DNA from: Acidobacteriota bacterium
Lineage (GTDB): Bacteria; Acidobacteriota; Blastocatellia; UBA7656
NCBI GenBank assembly: GCA_016201275.1
Contig: JACQDB010000089.1
Coordinates: 1-58,338 of the forward strand
Reading direction: 5' to 3'
Length of the DNA: 58,338 nt
The notes below the pieces were generated by a model. That model had not been told where the DNA came from and searched no databases. It saw nothing but the letters and a program-made list of their open reading frames with translations. Positions 1-7,383 of the stretch are shown here, one piece after another; position 1 is the stretch's first letter; each line of letters opens with the position of its first letter. Made by a program: the position numbers and the translations under genes.

Positions 1-201
1 CTGACCGCTGGTAAGGGAAGGGAAGAAAACATAATTCCATGATTCCCGTTGAGCAGCGGTCAGAGACCGCTGGTAAGGGAGGGGAAGAAAACATAATTCC
101 ATGATTCCCGTTGAGCAGCGGTCTCTGACCGCTGGCTTGGCTGTGCGCCGATAGCGCAACAATGAAGCGACCGGCAATTTTCAAACCGGCTGAGTAGATA
201 C
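1..201 (-). repeat. Partial copy of a dispersed hairpin-rich element
   Basis: Two tandem copies of a unit of about 59 bp (3-61 and 65-123) carry the palindromic GACCGCTG...CAGCGGTC ends. On the minus strand, 186-201 reads GTATCTACTCAGCCGG, close to the terminus GTGACTACCCAGCCGG of the element at 48320-48669, and the next ~110 bases also match that element. So this is the right-hand end of a second copy whose other end lies outside the window. 202-281 holds no gene that I can support. Confidence 0.6.
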
Positions 202-281
202 TGCGGCTTGCAGAAAGCGCGTAGCGCGGCAACGACGCTTGAAGGCAAGCGTTGCTGCCGCGTTGAATAAGCCTTTGGCGA

Positions 282-2060
282 TTAATCTTTTTTGAAAGGA
301 TTGAGTTTTTTCAAGCCGCCTTTGACTTTCCCGAAGAGGCCGCCTTTCTTCTCTTTTTTCTTGCCCTCTTTGTTTTCGGCTTCCTGGCGCTCGCGGCGCT
401 TCGCCGGTTCTCTGGCTGCTGTAGTTTGGCGGGTTTCGGCACGCCGCGTCTTTTTATTATTGCGCGCCGTCTCCGGCGGAGCGTCTTGATTAATCGTCGC
501 TCCCGGCGCAGGCGTAGGCGTCGTCTCTATGTCCGGCGTGGCATCCGTAGTCACAGGTTTTGCCGGTGCAGGGGCTGGCGTTTGCGTCACTGCTTCATTC
601 TTTGGTGCAGGCAAAGTCGCTGCGTTTTTGGTGGCAACTGCTTGATTATTGTTGCGGGGTGGGGCGTGGCCGGAGCTGGCAATCAAGGCCAGAGGAATGC
701 TCAACAGCGCCAACCCCATGACCGCGACATAGTGCTTCCAAGTAAGTTTATTAATCCACACAGCAACCGGCGATTTTTTTTCCGGCGTGGCGGCGCTCAA
801 TGAATCTGCTGCCGCCAAGTTAGCGGCTTTGGCTGATAAGTTCAGCGCTTGCGCTTGTCCTTGTCGCAACGCGCCGCCTTGATTTTGTTGATCGCAACGA
901 ACCTCTTGAACCGGCGGCGCGCTGACCTTGCGGGTTTCCTCTTCGGCCAAGCGCGTCGCTTTCAAGTGCGCTTGCGGCGACATTGCATCCGCCGATTGCT
1001 GCGCCTCTTCGGCCCGTTTGGTCTCTTTCAAAATCGCTTTTGCAGGATCGGGCAGGCGCGTCTCTTGCAACGTCGCAGTGGCTTTCAAGGTCTCCGTCGG
1101 CAACGGTTCTTCCGGCGTATCGGAAACAAAATCCAGCGTCGTCACCACAGGTTTTTTGGGCTTGGCGACTTTGACCGGCGCGGCTTGTGCTGGGGTTGGT
1201 TGTCGCACGGTCGCCGCCGCCGAAGGATCCATCAAGCGGGCGGTCGCTGCGCCGACGTTCTTCAACATCACGGCGCGGAATTCATCGGCGGTCTGAAATC
1301 GCGCTTCGGGCTTTTTCGCCAGCGCTCGCATAATCACCTGTTCGAGTGCCAGTGGAATCTCTTTGGTAAAGGTTCGCGGCGGCAACGGCGCATCTTCAAC
1401 CTGACGGCGCATTAATTCATATTCGCTGCTGCTGTCAAACGGCACGCGCCCGGTCAGCATTTCATAAAGCAATATTCCCAATGAATAAATATCGGCACGC
1501 GCATCGGTGGCTTCGCCGCGTATCTGTTCGGGCGACATATATTCAATCGTGCCGATGACATTGCCGGTGCGGGTGATACGGTTGCTGCCCAACACGCGAG
1601 CGATGCCGAAATCCATTACCTTGATTAATCCCGCATCCATCAACATCACGTTCGCCGGTTTCACATCGCGGTGAATGATGCCCAGGCGATGCGCGTGCGC
1701 CATGCCGTCGAGGGCTTGCGCGAATAATTGCACGGCTCTTTGATAAGGCATCGCCCCCGACTGTTTAAGCAAACGCTCGAAGGTGTGTCCCTTGACATAC
1801 TCCATCACCATGAAGAAATCGTTGCCCTGGCGCGCAAAGTTATAGAGAGTGGCGATGTTCGGGTGATTGAGTCTGGCCAAGGTGATGGCTTCGGCGCGAA
1901 AGCGTTCGACGATGCTTTGTTGACGCGCCAATTCGGGGCGCAGCATCTTGATGGCGACTTCGCGTTCCAGCATCAGGTCTATGCCTTTGAAGACTTCGCC
2001 CATGCCGCCTTCACCAAGCTTGTCAATGATTTTGTAATTGCCTACGAGTTGCCCAATCAT
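282..2060 (-). CDS. Membrane-anchored Hanks-type Ser/Thr protein kinase
   Basis: 592 aa. The N-terminal kinase domain (about 9-265) has the Gly loop GEGGMGEV at 16-23, the ATP lysine K38, the catalytic HRDVKPAN with D132 and N137, the DFG at 150-152 and an IGTIEYMSPE activation segment. A Thr- and Ala-rich linker (270-430) repeats the pattern LKxT(K/R)xAEE, possible substrate threonines. A single membrane segment lies at about 444-462, and the tail is Pro- and then Lys/Arg-rich with no recognised sensor domain. The start ATG overlaps the TGA stop of the PP2C gene upstream (ATGA, 2057-2060), so kinase and phosphatase are translationally coupled. Known for the family: such pairs set the phosphorylation of FHA partners. 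Inferred: the FHA protease and PEGA kinase in the same run are partners. The very basic C-terminus is unusual and could bind phosphate-rich envelope polymers or nucleic acid, which is speculation. Confidence 0.93.
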   Translation of the reverse strand: MIGQLVGNYKIIDKLGEGGMGEVFKGIDLMLEREVAIKMLRPELARQQSIVERFRAEAITLARLNHPNIATLYNFARQGNDFFMVMEYVKGHTFERLLKQSGAMPYQRAVQLFAQALDGMAHAHRLGIIHRDVKPANVMLMDAGLIKVMDFGIARVLGSNRITRTGNVIGTIEYMSPEQIRGEATDARADIYSLGILLYEMLTGRVPFDSSSEYELMRRQVEDAPLPPRTFTKEIPLALEQVIMRALAKKPEARFQTADEFRAVMLKNVGAATARLMDPSAAATVRQPTPAQAAPVKVAKPKKPVVTTLDFVSDTPEEPLPTETLKATATLQETRLPDPAKAILKETKRAEEAQQSADAMSPQAHLKATRLAEEETRKVSAPPVQEVRCDQQNQGGALRQGQAQALNLSAKAANLAAADSLSAATPEKKSPVAVWINKLTWKHYVAVMGLALLSIPLALIASSGHAPPRNNNQAVATKNAATLPAPKNEAVTQTPAPAPAKPVTTDATPDIETTPTPAPGATINQDAPPETARNNKKTRRAETRQTTAAREPAKRRERQEAENKEGKKKEKKGGLFGKVKGGLKKLNPFKKD

Positions 2061-2986
2061 TGCCAGACCTCCGCTTCGCGAGTTTCCCGCAGGGGTTTCG
2101 GTTCGTCTGCGTTTTTCGCTTCCAGACTGACGATGCCGACCGTGATGTTATCGTGACCACCGCGTTGTTTGGCCAGCGCGATTAATTTTTCGCAAGCCGT
2201 GTGCGGTTCATTGGCCACCAGAATGTTTTTAATTTCGGCGTCTTCCACTAAATCATACAGGCCATCGGAACACAAAAGAAATTGATCGCCGAGGCGCACC
2301 GGCAGCGGCTGTTTCCAAGTGGTGATCTCGACCGTGGCGTGACTGCCCAGCGCACGCAGGATGATGTTTTTATCGGGATGATGCCGCGCCTGTTGGAGAT
2401 TCAACAGACCGCGCCTGACCATCTGCATGACCGCCGAATGGTCTTCGGTCAACAGATAAATGTCATCGTTTCGCACCAGATATAAACGACTGTCGCCAAC
2501 GTGCGCGGCAAACGCTTTGCCGTCTTTCAAGACCAGCGCCGTGCAAGTGGTTCCCATGCCGTACAGCGTGCGGTCTTTGAAGGCTTCGTCAAAGATCGCG
2601 TGATTGGCTTCGAGTATGGCTTTCTGTAAAGCCTCTTGCACATCGCCGGAGGTTTGATAATAGGTTCGCGGGATGACTTCAACGGCGAGGCGGCTGGCGA
2701 TTTCGCCGCCCGAATGGCCGCCCATACCGTCGGCGACGACAAACAGCATTCCTTTGTCGGATAACAGCGCCGGGTCTGCGGGGGTGATATACCTGCCGCT
2801 GTCTTCGTTGATCTGCCGCTGGCAACCTACGTCGGAAAGGAAGCTGGCGGTCACATCATAGACTAGCGGCGGGCTAGGGGCTGGCGCATCATCAACACTG
2901 GCAGCCGCCTGATTGAGTTGAACGTCCGTGGGCTGAGGCTTATTGATTCGGTTGCGCTGTAAAATTTTCTTCAAGAATGTGAACAT
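2057..2986 (-). CDS. PP2C-family (Stp1-type) protein phosphatase
   Basis: 309 aa. It removes phosphate from Ser/Thr residues placed by Hanks kinases and should be cytoplasmic, as no membrane segment is visible. The metal and catalytic motifs of bacterial PP2C are all present: NEDS at 60-63, VADGMGGH at 84-91, GTTCTALVL at about 145-153, VGDSRLY at 163-169, SDGLYD at 240-245 and HDNITV at 278-283. The first ~45 residues are a basic then Pro-rich leader not needed for the fold. The start has a strong AAGGAGG six bases upstream. Its stop overlaps the downstream kinase start by four bases, so the two are made together. The cluster upstream (PEGA kinase, FHA protease) is on the same strand with short gaps. 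Confidence 0.95.
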   Translation of the reverse strand: MFTFLKKILQRNRINKPQPTDVQLNQAAASVDDAPAPSPPLVYDVTASFLSDVGCQRQINEDSGRYITPADPALLSDKGMLFVVADGMGGHSGGEIASRLAVEVIPRTYYQTSGDVQEALQKAILEANHAIFDEAFKDRTLYGMGTTCTALVLKDGKAFAAHVGDSRLYLVRNDDIYLLTEDHSAVMQMVRRGLLNLQQARHHPDKNIILRALGSHATVEITTWKQPLPVRLGDQFLLCSDGLYDLVEDAEIKNILVANEPHTACEKLIALAKQRGGHDNITVGIVSLEAKNADEPKPLRETREAEVWQ

Positions 2987-3070
2987 ATCTGCCTCCTTAT
3001 TCCTCTACTGTTTCTGTGTTTGTTGATAAACCGATAGCGAATTTCATTTGCCCACGACCCATGACACCTT

Positions 3071-3191
3071 GTTGAGAGGCGGTCTGTGACCGCCGTGCGG
3101 CGGTCACAGACCGCCTCTCAACCCAGCGCACATCTCTGCAAGCACGGCGGTCACAAACCGCCTCTCAACCCAGCGCACACCTCTGCAAGCC
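3071..3191. repeat. Perfect 24-bp palindrome with 47-bp tandem duplication
   Basis: 3071-3094 and 3099-3122 are exact reverse complements around a 4-base loop (GTGC), built on GGCGGTCTGTGACCGCC. The right arm plus CCCAGCGCACA.CTCTGCAAGC is then repeated with a 47-bp period (3099 and 3146). It sits between the PEGA-kinase stop and the PP2C start on the minus strand, so it would form a very stable hairpin in a read-through transcript. There is no U-tract, so it is not a classic terminator. Confidence 0.85.
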
Positions 3192-3200
3192 GCTATAAGG

Positions 3201-4478
3201 CTATTCCTTGCGACTCAAGGTGTAGGTGTAATCTTCCTGGTTTTCGTTCAACAAAAAATCTACTTTCTTATCCTCGAACCCATTTCGCTTCAACACCAGA
3301 TTCACTTTTTCGCCGCTCGCTACTTTAATGTCACAAGGGGTCTGACCAACCAGTGCGCCATTTTGATAAACCTCGGCCTTGCCTTCCAGCGCATTGATCC
3401 GCACGGTCTTGAACGATGACTCCGTGTGACTGGCAGAGTTGCCAGTTTTTTTGCTGGCCGCCGTCGCAACATTCCCATTTGTGTTGACGGGCGGATCAAG
3501 GGGGAGATGAGAAACCACATAGGCCAGTACGGCGATGGCAAGCAAGGCCAGGGCTGAGGCCGTAACCAATTGCCAACTGCGCCTTAGCCAATTCAGCGAG
3601 TCACGGCTGCGTGCCTCTGCTTTGTTGGACTGACTATCTTCAGCCGGAGTTTCGTTGCGTTGCAGTGCGCTTAGGTCTTTGAGAATCTCTTCAGTCGTTT
3701 GATAACGCGCCTCTGGGTTCTTCTTTAGACAGCGTTTGATAATGGCTTCCACGGCTTTGGGCAAAGACGGATTGTAAGTGGAAGGCGAGAGATACTCGCT
3801 CTTCATAATGCTGTCGCAGAGTCGCCCCAAGGTCGTGGCGTTAAATGGCACCTGCCCGGAAACCATTTCGTAGAGCAATACGCCCAACGCCCAGATGTCT
3901 GAGCGGGGGTCTGCTCCGCCGCCTTTGATCTGTTCCGGTGAAAGATACTGAAGCGTGCCAATCACATCGCCGGTCGCCGTCAGTTGCGGTGACGCGTCGG
4001 ACTTGGCGATGCCAAAATCCAATAGCTTCACTTCGCCTCTGGAATTGATTTTGATGTTGTTGGATTTGATGTCGCGGTGAACGATGCCATTTTCGTGCAG
4101 GTAGCCGATGGCTTCGACAACGGCGCGAAAAATGTGCAGCGTTTCTTCGAGCGGCAAGACCCCGCAAGCCCGTATGCGTTCATCTAGGGTTTCGCCATCC
4201 ACATACTCCATGACGATGCAGGGCATACCATTGGCTTCTATGAAATCAAAGAGCGTGGCGATTCGCGGGTGCTGTAGGCGCGCTTGAATCTGCGCTTCGT
4301 TATGAAAGCGCTCGATCAAGCGCGGGTTGCGCTGCGCCTGCGTCATGACTTTCACGGCAACCACTCTGCCGAGTTTGGCGTGAACGGCGCGATAGACTTC
4401 GCCCATACCGCCTGCGCCTAAAAAGTCCAGCATCCGATACTCGCCTACTTTTGCGTTGAGTAATTCTCCGTTTCTCAT
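3201..4478 (-). CDS. Hanks-type Ser/Thr kinase with extracytoplasmic PEGA domain
   Basis: 425 aa from the ATG at 4478, which has GGAGAG five bases upstream; an in-frame GTG two codons earlier is less likely. The kinase domain has a Gly loop GAGGMGEV, the lysine in VVAVKVM, HRDIKSNN (catalytic D136) and LLDFG (D154). KSNN replaces the usual KPxN, but the key Lys and Asn remain. One membrane segment lies near 306-325. The C-terminal ~70 residues (VRINALEGKAEVYQNGALVG onward) match a PEGA domain, a small beta domain seen on surface proteins and kinase tails, so it should face the periplasm or wall. It lies 86 bp downstream of the FHA-protease gene on the same strand and is probably co-transcribed with it. 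PEGA may sense an envelope ligand, which is an inference. Confidence 0.93.
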   Translation of the reverse strand: MRNGELLNAKVGEYRMLDFLGAGGMGEVYRAVHAKLGRVVAVKVMTQAQRNPRLIERFHNEAQIQARLQHPRIATLFDFIEANGMPCIVMEYVDGETLDERIRACGVLPLEETLHIFRAVVEAIGYLHENGIVHRDIKSNNIKINSRGEVKLLDFGIAKSDASPQLTATGDVIGTLQYLSPEQIKGGGADPRSDIWALGVLLYEMVSGQVPFNATTLGRLCDSIMKSEYLSPSTYNPSLPKAVEAIIKRCLKKNPEARYQTTEEILKDLSALQRNETPAEDSQSNKAEARSRDSLNWLRRSWQLVTASALALLAIAVLAYVVSHLPLDPPVNTNGNVATAASKKTGNSASHTESSFKTVRINALEGKAEVYQNGALVGQTPCDIKVASGEKVNLVLKRNGFEDKKVDFLLNENQEDYTYTLSRKE

Positions 4479-4564
4479 AACCACTCTCCGATGTCCCTGG
4501 GCGTTTCGATAACAAGAGGCGACTGCTGAAGTGAAAACCAGCAGCCGCCGTTTGGATTCGGATG

Positions 4565-6355
4565 TTAGGGTTTCACAACCGAAGTGACTTTCATCAGTTC
4601 CATTGCATAGCGAATCGGCACAGCGCCCGACACCTGAAAGCCAGCCCCAGGGATGCCGTAGGTGAACAAGGCAATCACTCGGCCCTGATCGTCAAACACC
4701 GGGCCGCCACTGTTACCGTGACCTGTGGTGTTAATATTCAGTTGGTAGATGTCGCCCATGCTGCTGATGATTTGATCCTTACCGCCGACCCCTTCCTGGT
4801 CACGCAGAATTGTCGAGACCACGCCAACGCTGAGTGTGGGATTCGGCAAGTTGCCTTCCTGGGGCTGCGGGTATCCCCCGTTCGCTTTATATTTGACGAT
4901 GACTGTTTGGTTGGCCTCAATCCCTGGATAGCCAATCACAAACGCCGGAGCGCCGGGTTTAATGGTGTCATAGTTGTCATTCAACTCTACAAATTTAAAT
5001 GTCTCAGGAAGGTTGACCTTGATTAGGGAGATGTCGTGACGATCCGAATCGCGGATGAATTGCGCGTCTATACGCGATTCCGTTTTGGGGAATACCACTT
5101 TGAGATAATCACGTCTGCCCTCTACAGACTTATAGCCTAAGTTAGAGCCGCCGAATTGTTTGGTATCGGAAGGAACCCATAAAATAGGATTGTTGAGGGT
5201 TGCGACCTGGCCATCCTGGCCGGTAATCAATTTGCCACTTTCATCAGCCAGCACCCCTGGGAAAGCTTCTTTCGCAAATGAATAATCCACTTTCCAAGGC
5301 GACGCAACGTGCATATTGGTCAGTACAAAACCGCTGCTGGTGACCACAAAACCGGAACCGGTTGCGGCGGAACCTATCGGCAGTCCTGAGTCATTGGGAT
5401 TACTGGTAAGAAAAGGTTCAACCTTTCTTCCTTGATCGGTATTCACAGCTTTATAGACGGCTATCCATTCCTGTTGCGTATTGATAATGCGTTTTTCCTT
5501 GCCATCTTCACCTTTCGTCCGATTCTGTATCCACAAATGCATGAGCGGATTTCCGGTTCGTGTGTTGATCAAATTCCAGCCGATTTCAATTTTCATGGTG
5601 GCGTCGGTGTAGCTACCGGCAATCTCTGCGGGCGTCATACCGGAAGTGCGCTCTTTGACTGCATCCAGGTTGCTGCCCAGAGTCGCCAACTGGCCGCTGG
5701 TGGATTGGTTCTGCTGCGCCAGGTTGTTCTGCAATTTGGCGGCATCCATACGCGATTTATACAGCAGCCCACCGGCTACCAAAGCGACGACGACAATCAA
5801 CGCAGCGACTCCGGCAAACATATATTTGTGGGTTTCGCCTTTGGCTTCCTTCACCATGCGTTCGACGGTGGCTTTGCCGACTTTGGTGCTGTTGGTCATA
5901 GCGCCCATCTGTGCAGCGGCGTTTTGTGGCAACACGCCTTCGCGGGTTGGCGGCACGACGTTGGTAGCGGCGGTGGCGGCGTCTTCACCGGCTATGCGGG
6001 TCGGGCGCAAAGCGTTTTCGGGGCGCGGTTCGATGTCGAATTGAAATTCGGGGCCACCTGCGCCGAATTGAATCAAGTCGCCGGGCATCACTTTGACTGC
6101 GCCGACGATGCGTTGTTTGTTGACGAAAGTGCCATTGCGGCTGCCCAGATCGGTGATGAGGAATTGCCCGTCGGCGGCGGGGTCGCGGACGATCTTGGCG
6201 TGTTGACGCCCGACCAGATCATCCCGGTCCGGGTCATATTTCACGGTTGAAGAAGGGTCACGTCCGATGACCAATTCGTTAAACAGGTTGAGCGGAAATT
6301 CCTCTACTTGATTTGATTTCGAGCCGTTCAGGTGTCTGAGTACAATGCGTTCCAT
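4565..6355 (-). CDS. FHA-domain, single-pass membrane, trypsin-like serine protease
   Basis: 596 aa from the ATG at 6355, chosen because GGAGGAUAGG lies just upstream; the in-frame ATG at 6370 overlaps that ribosome site. The N-terminus (about 1-110) is an FHA domain with GR, GRQHAKI and NGTFVN signature residues, a phospho-threonine reader. After a linker, a membrane segment (about 178-198) leads to a short coiled stretch and an S1/HtrA-like protease domain. The triad is visible as TNMHVA (H349), RHDISL (D441) and GHGNSGGP (S549). No PDZ domain is seen. The topology implied is cytoplasmic FHA and extracytoplasmic protease, so a kinase signal inside could be coupled to proteolysis outside. 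It heads the minus-strand kinase/phosphatase run. The FHA partner is unknown. Confidence 0.9.
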   Translation of the reverse strand: MERIVLRHLNGSKSNQVEEFPLNLFNELVIGRDPSSTVKYDPDRDDLVGRQHAKIVRDPAADGQFLITDLGSRNGTFVNKQRIVGAVKVMPGDLIQFGAGGPEFQFDIEPRPENALRPTRIAGEDAATAATNVVPPTREGVLPQNAAAQMGAMTNSTKVGKATVERMVKEAKGETHKYMFAGVAALIVVVALVAGGLLYKSRMDAAKLQNNLAQQNQSTSGQLATLGSNLDAVKERTSGMTPAEIAGSYTDATMKIEIGWNLINTRTGNPLMHLWIQNRTKGEDGKEKRIINTQQEWIAVYKAVNTDQGRKVEPFLTSNPNDSGLPIGSAATGSGFVVTSSGFVLTNMHVASPWKVDYSFAKEAFPGVLADESGKLITGQDGQVATLNNPILWVPSDTKQFGGSNLGYKSVEGRRDYLKVVFPKTESRIDAQFIRDSDRHDISLIKVNLPETFKFVELNDNYDTIKPGAPAFVIGYPGIEANQTVIVKYKANGGYPQPQEGNLPNPTLSVGVVSTILRDQEGVGGKDQIISSMGDIYQLNINTTGHGNSGGPVFDDQGRVIALFTYGIPGAGFQVSGAVPIRYAMELMKVTSVVKP

Positions 6356-6361
6356 AGTCCT

Positions 6362-6410
6362 ATCCTCCATAAATAAGTGGTTCGGTTAGCTCCTCGAAAA
6401 CCGGAGGAGC
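6362..6410 (-). promoter_or_regulatory. Leader hairpin upstream of the FHA-protease gene
   Basis: On the minus strand GCTCCTC (6404-6410) pairs exactly with GAGGAGC (6389-6395) across an 8-base loop. The CUCCUCC in this leader is also complementary to the Shine-Dalgarno GGAGG at about 6362-6366, so alternative pairing could mask the ribosome site. The rest of the divergent gap (6411-6666) holds T-rich runs at 6509-6542 and should contain promoters for both directions, but I see no clear -35/-10 pair. Confidence 0.3.
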
Positions 6411-6666
6411 GGATTGGGTGAAAGTTCTGAAGCCGATGCCAAGCCCGTGTGGTTTCACTCTCTTTTCGCCTTCACCCAGTAACGCGAGAAGGGTTCAACG
6501 ATTGGCTCAAATTATTTTTTCTTTTTTCAATTTTTTTTCTGAGCCGTTTTTCGCCGCGTTCCCGCGTTATCAGGTGCAGGCGAAAAGCCCTGATTGATTG
6601 ACAGCGCACAGGGGAAGGCATATGCTCACCGGCAACGTGCGAACTCTCACAAACAGGAGCAATCCG

Positions 6667-7233
6667 ATGTCGTCAACTTCTAAGAATGTTACGCAATTGC
6701 TGGCCGATTGGGGCGGCGGCGACAAGCAGGCGCTGGAACACTTGATGCCGCTGGTGTATCAGGAATTGCATCGGCTCGCTGATTATTACCTGCGCCGCGA
6801 ACGCCAGGGACACACCCTACAGGCAACCGCTTTAATCAATGAAGCCTATTTGAAAATCATTGATCAACGCAGTGTCAACTGGCAGAACCGCGCTCATTTT
6901 TTCGGCGTCGCGGCGCAGATGATGCGGCGCATACTGGTTGACCATGCGCGCAGTCACCTGTACGCCAAACGCGGCGGCGGGGCGCAGAAACTGACCCTTG
7001 ATGAAGCCTTGGCGTTGCCGCAACAGGAACGCGATGTGGATTTGGTGGCGCTCGATGACGCGCTGAAAACGCTGGAAGCGATGGACGCCCAGCAGAGTCG
7101 CATTATTGAACTGCGCTTTTTCGGCGGCCTGACCATAGAAGAGACCGCCGAAGTGTTGAGCCTCTCTCCGGCCACCGTCAAACGCGAATGGCATTGGGCA
7201 AAAGCCTGGCTGTACAACGAAATTAAAAAATGA
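6667..7233 (+). CDS. ECF-type RNA polymerase sigma factor (TIGR02999-like)
   Basis: 188 aa from the ATG at 6667, which has AGGAG seven bases upstream; the frame is open to an earlier ATG at 6598 with a poor site. Region 2 is seen in LVYQELHRLADYYLRRE and region 4 in the stretch containing IIELRFFGGLTIEETAEVL and SPATVKREWHWAKAWL. This pattern belongs to the Sigma70_ECF/TIGR02999 group that is expanded in Acidobacteria and Planctomycetes and is often next to a Ser/Thr kinase. That is the case here, with the kinase gene 150 bp downstream. No anti-sigma factor is adjacent, so control through phosphorylation by the neighbouring kinase is the likely mode, by analogy. The gap to the kinase is a heptamer-repeat hairpin. 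Confidence 0.93.
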   Translation: MSSTSKNVTQLLADWGGGDKQALEHLMPLVYQELHRLADYYLRRERQGHTLQATALINEAYLKIIDQRSVNWQNRAHFFGVAAQMMRRILVDHARSHLYAKRGGGAQKLTLDEALALPQQERDVDLVALDDALKTLEAMDAQQSRIIELRFFGGLTIEETAEVLSLSPATVKREWHWAKAWLYNEIKK

Positions 7234-7234
7234 A

Positions 7235-7379
7235 TTAGTCCTCCGTCCTCCGTCCTTAGTCCTTAGCAAGGTTTTGAACCGACGGCTAAAACCGCAGAGT
7301 CCGTACCTTGAAACCGGCTCCTGTAGCCGGTTTCAAGGCTTTGCTGAAACTAAGGACTAAGGATGGAGGACTAGGGACT
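7235..7379. repeat. Heptamer-type intergenic hairpin between sigma factor and kinase
   Basis: The left arm (7235-7266), made of TTAGTCC/TCCTCCG units, pairs with the right arm (7350-7379) of CTAAGGA/GGACTAG units. An inner exact 13-bp hairpin (CCTTGAAACCGGC and its complement, about 7305-7337) sits inside. The element fills the whole gap from the sigma stop (7233) to five bases before the kinase ATG (7384) and supplies the GGAGG upstream of that ATG. It is one of six such hairpins in the window. Confidence 0.75.
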
Positions 7380-7383
7380 GCAC

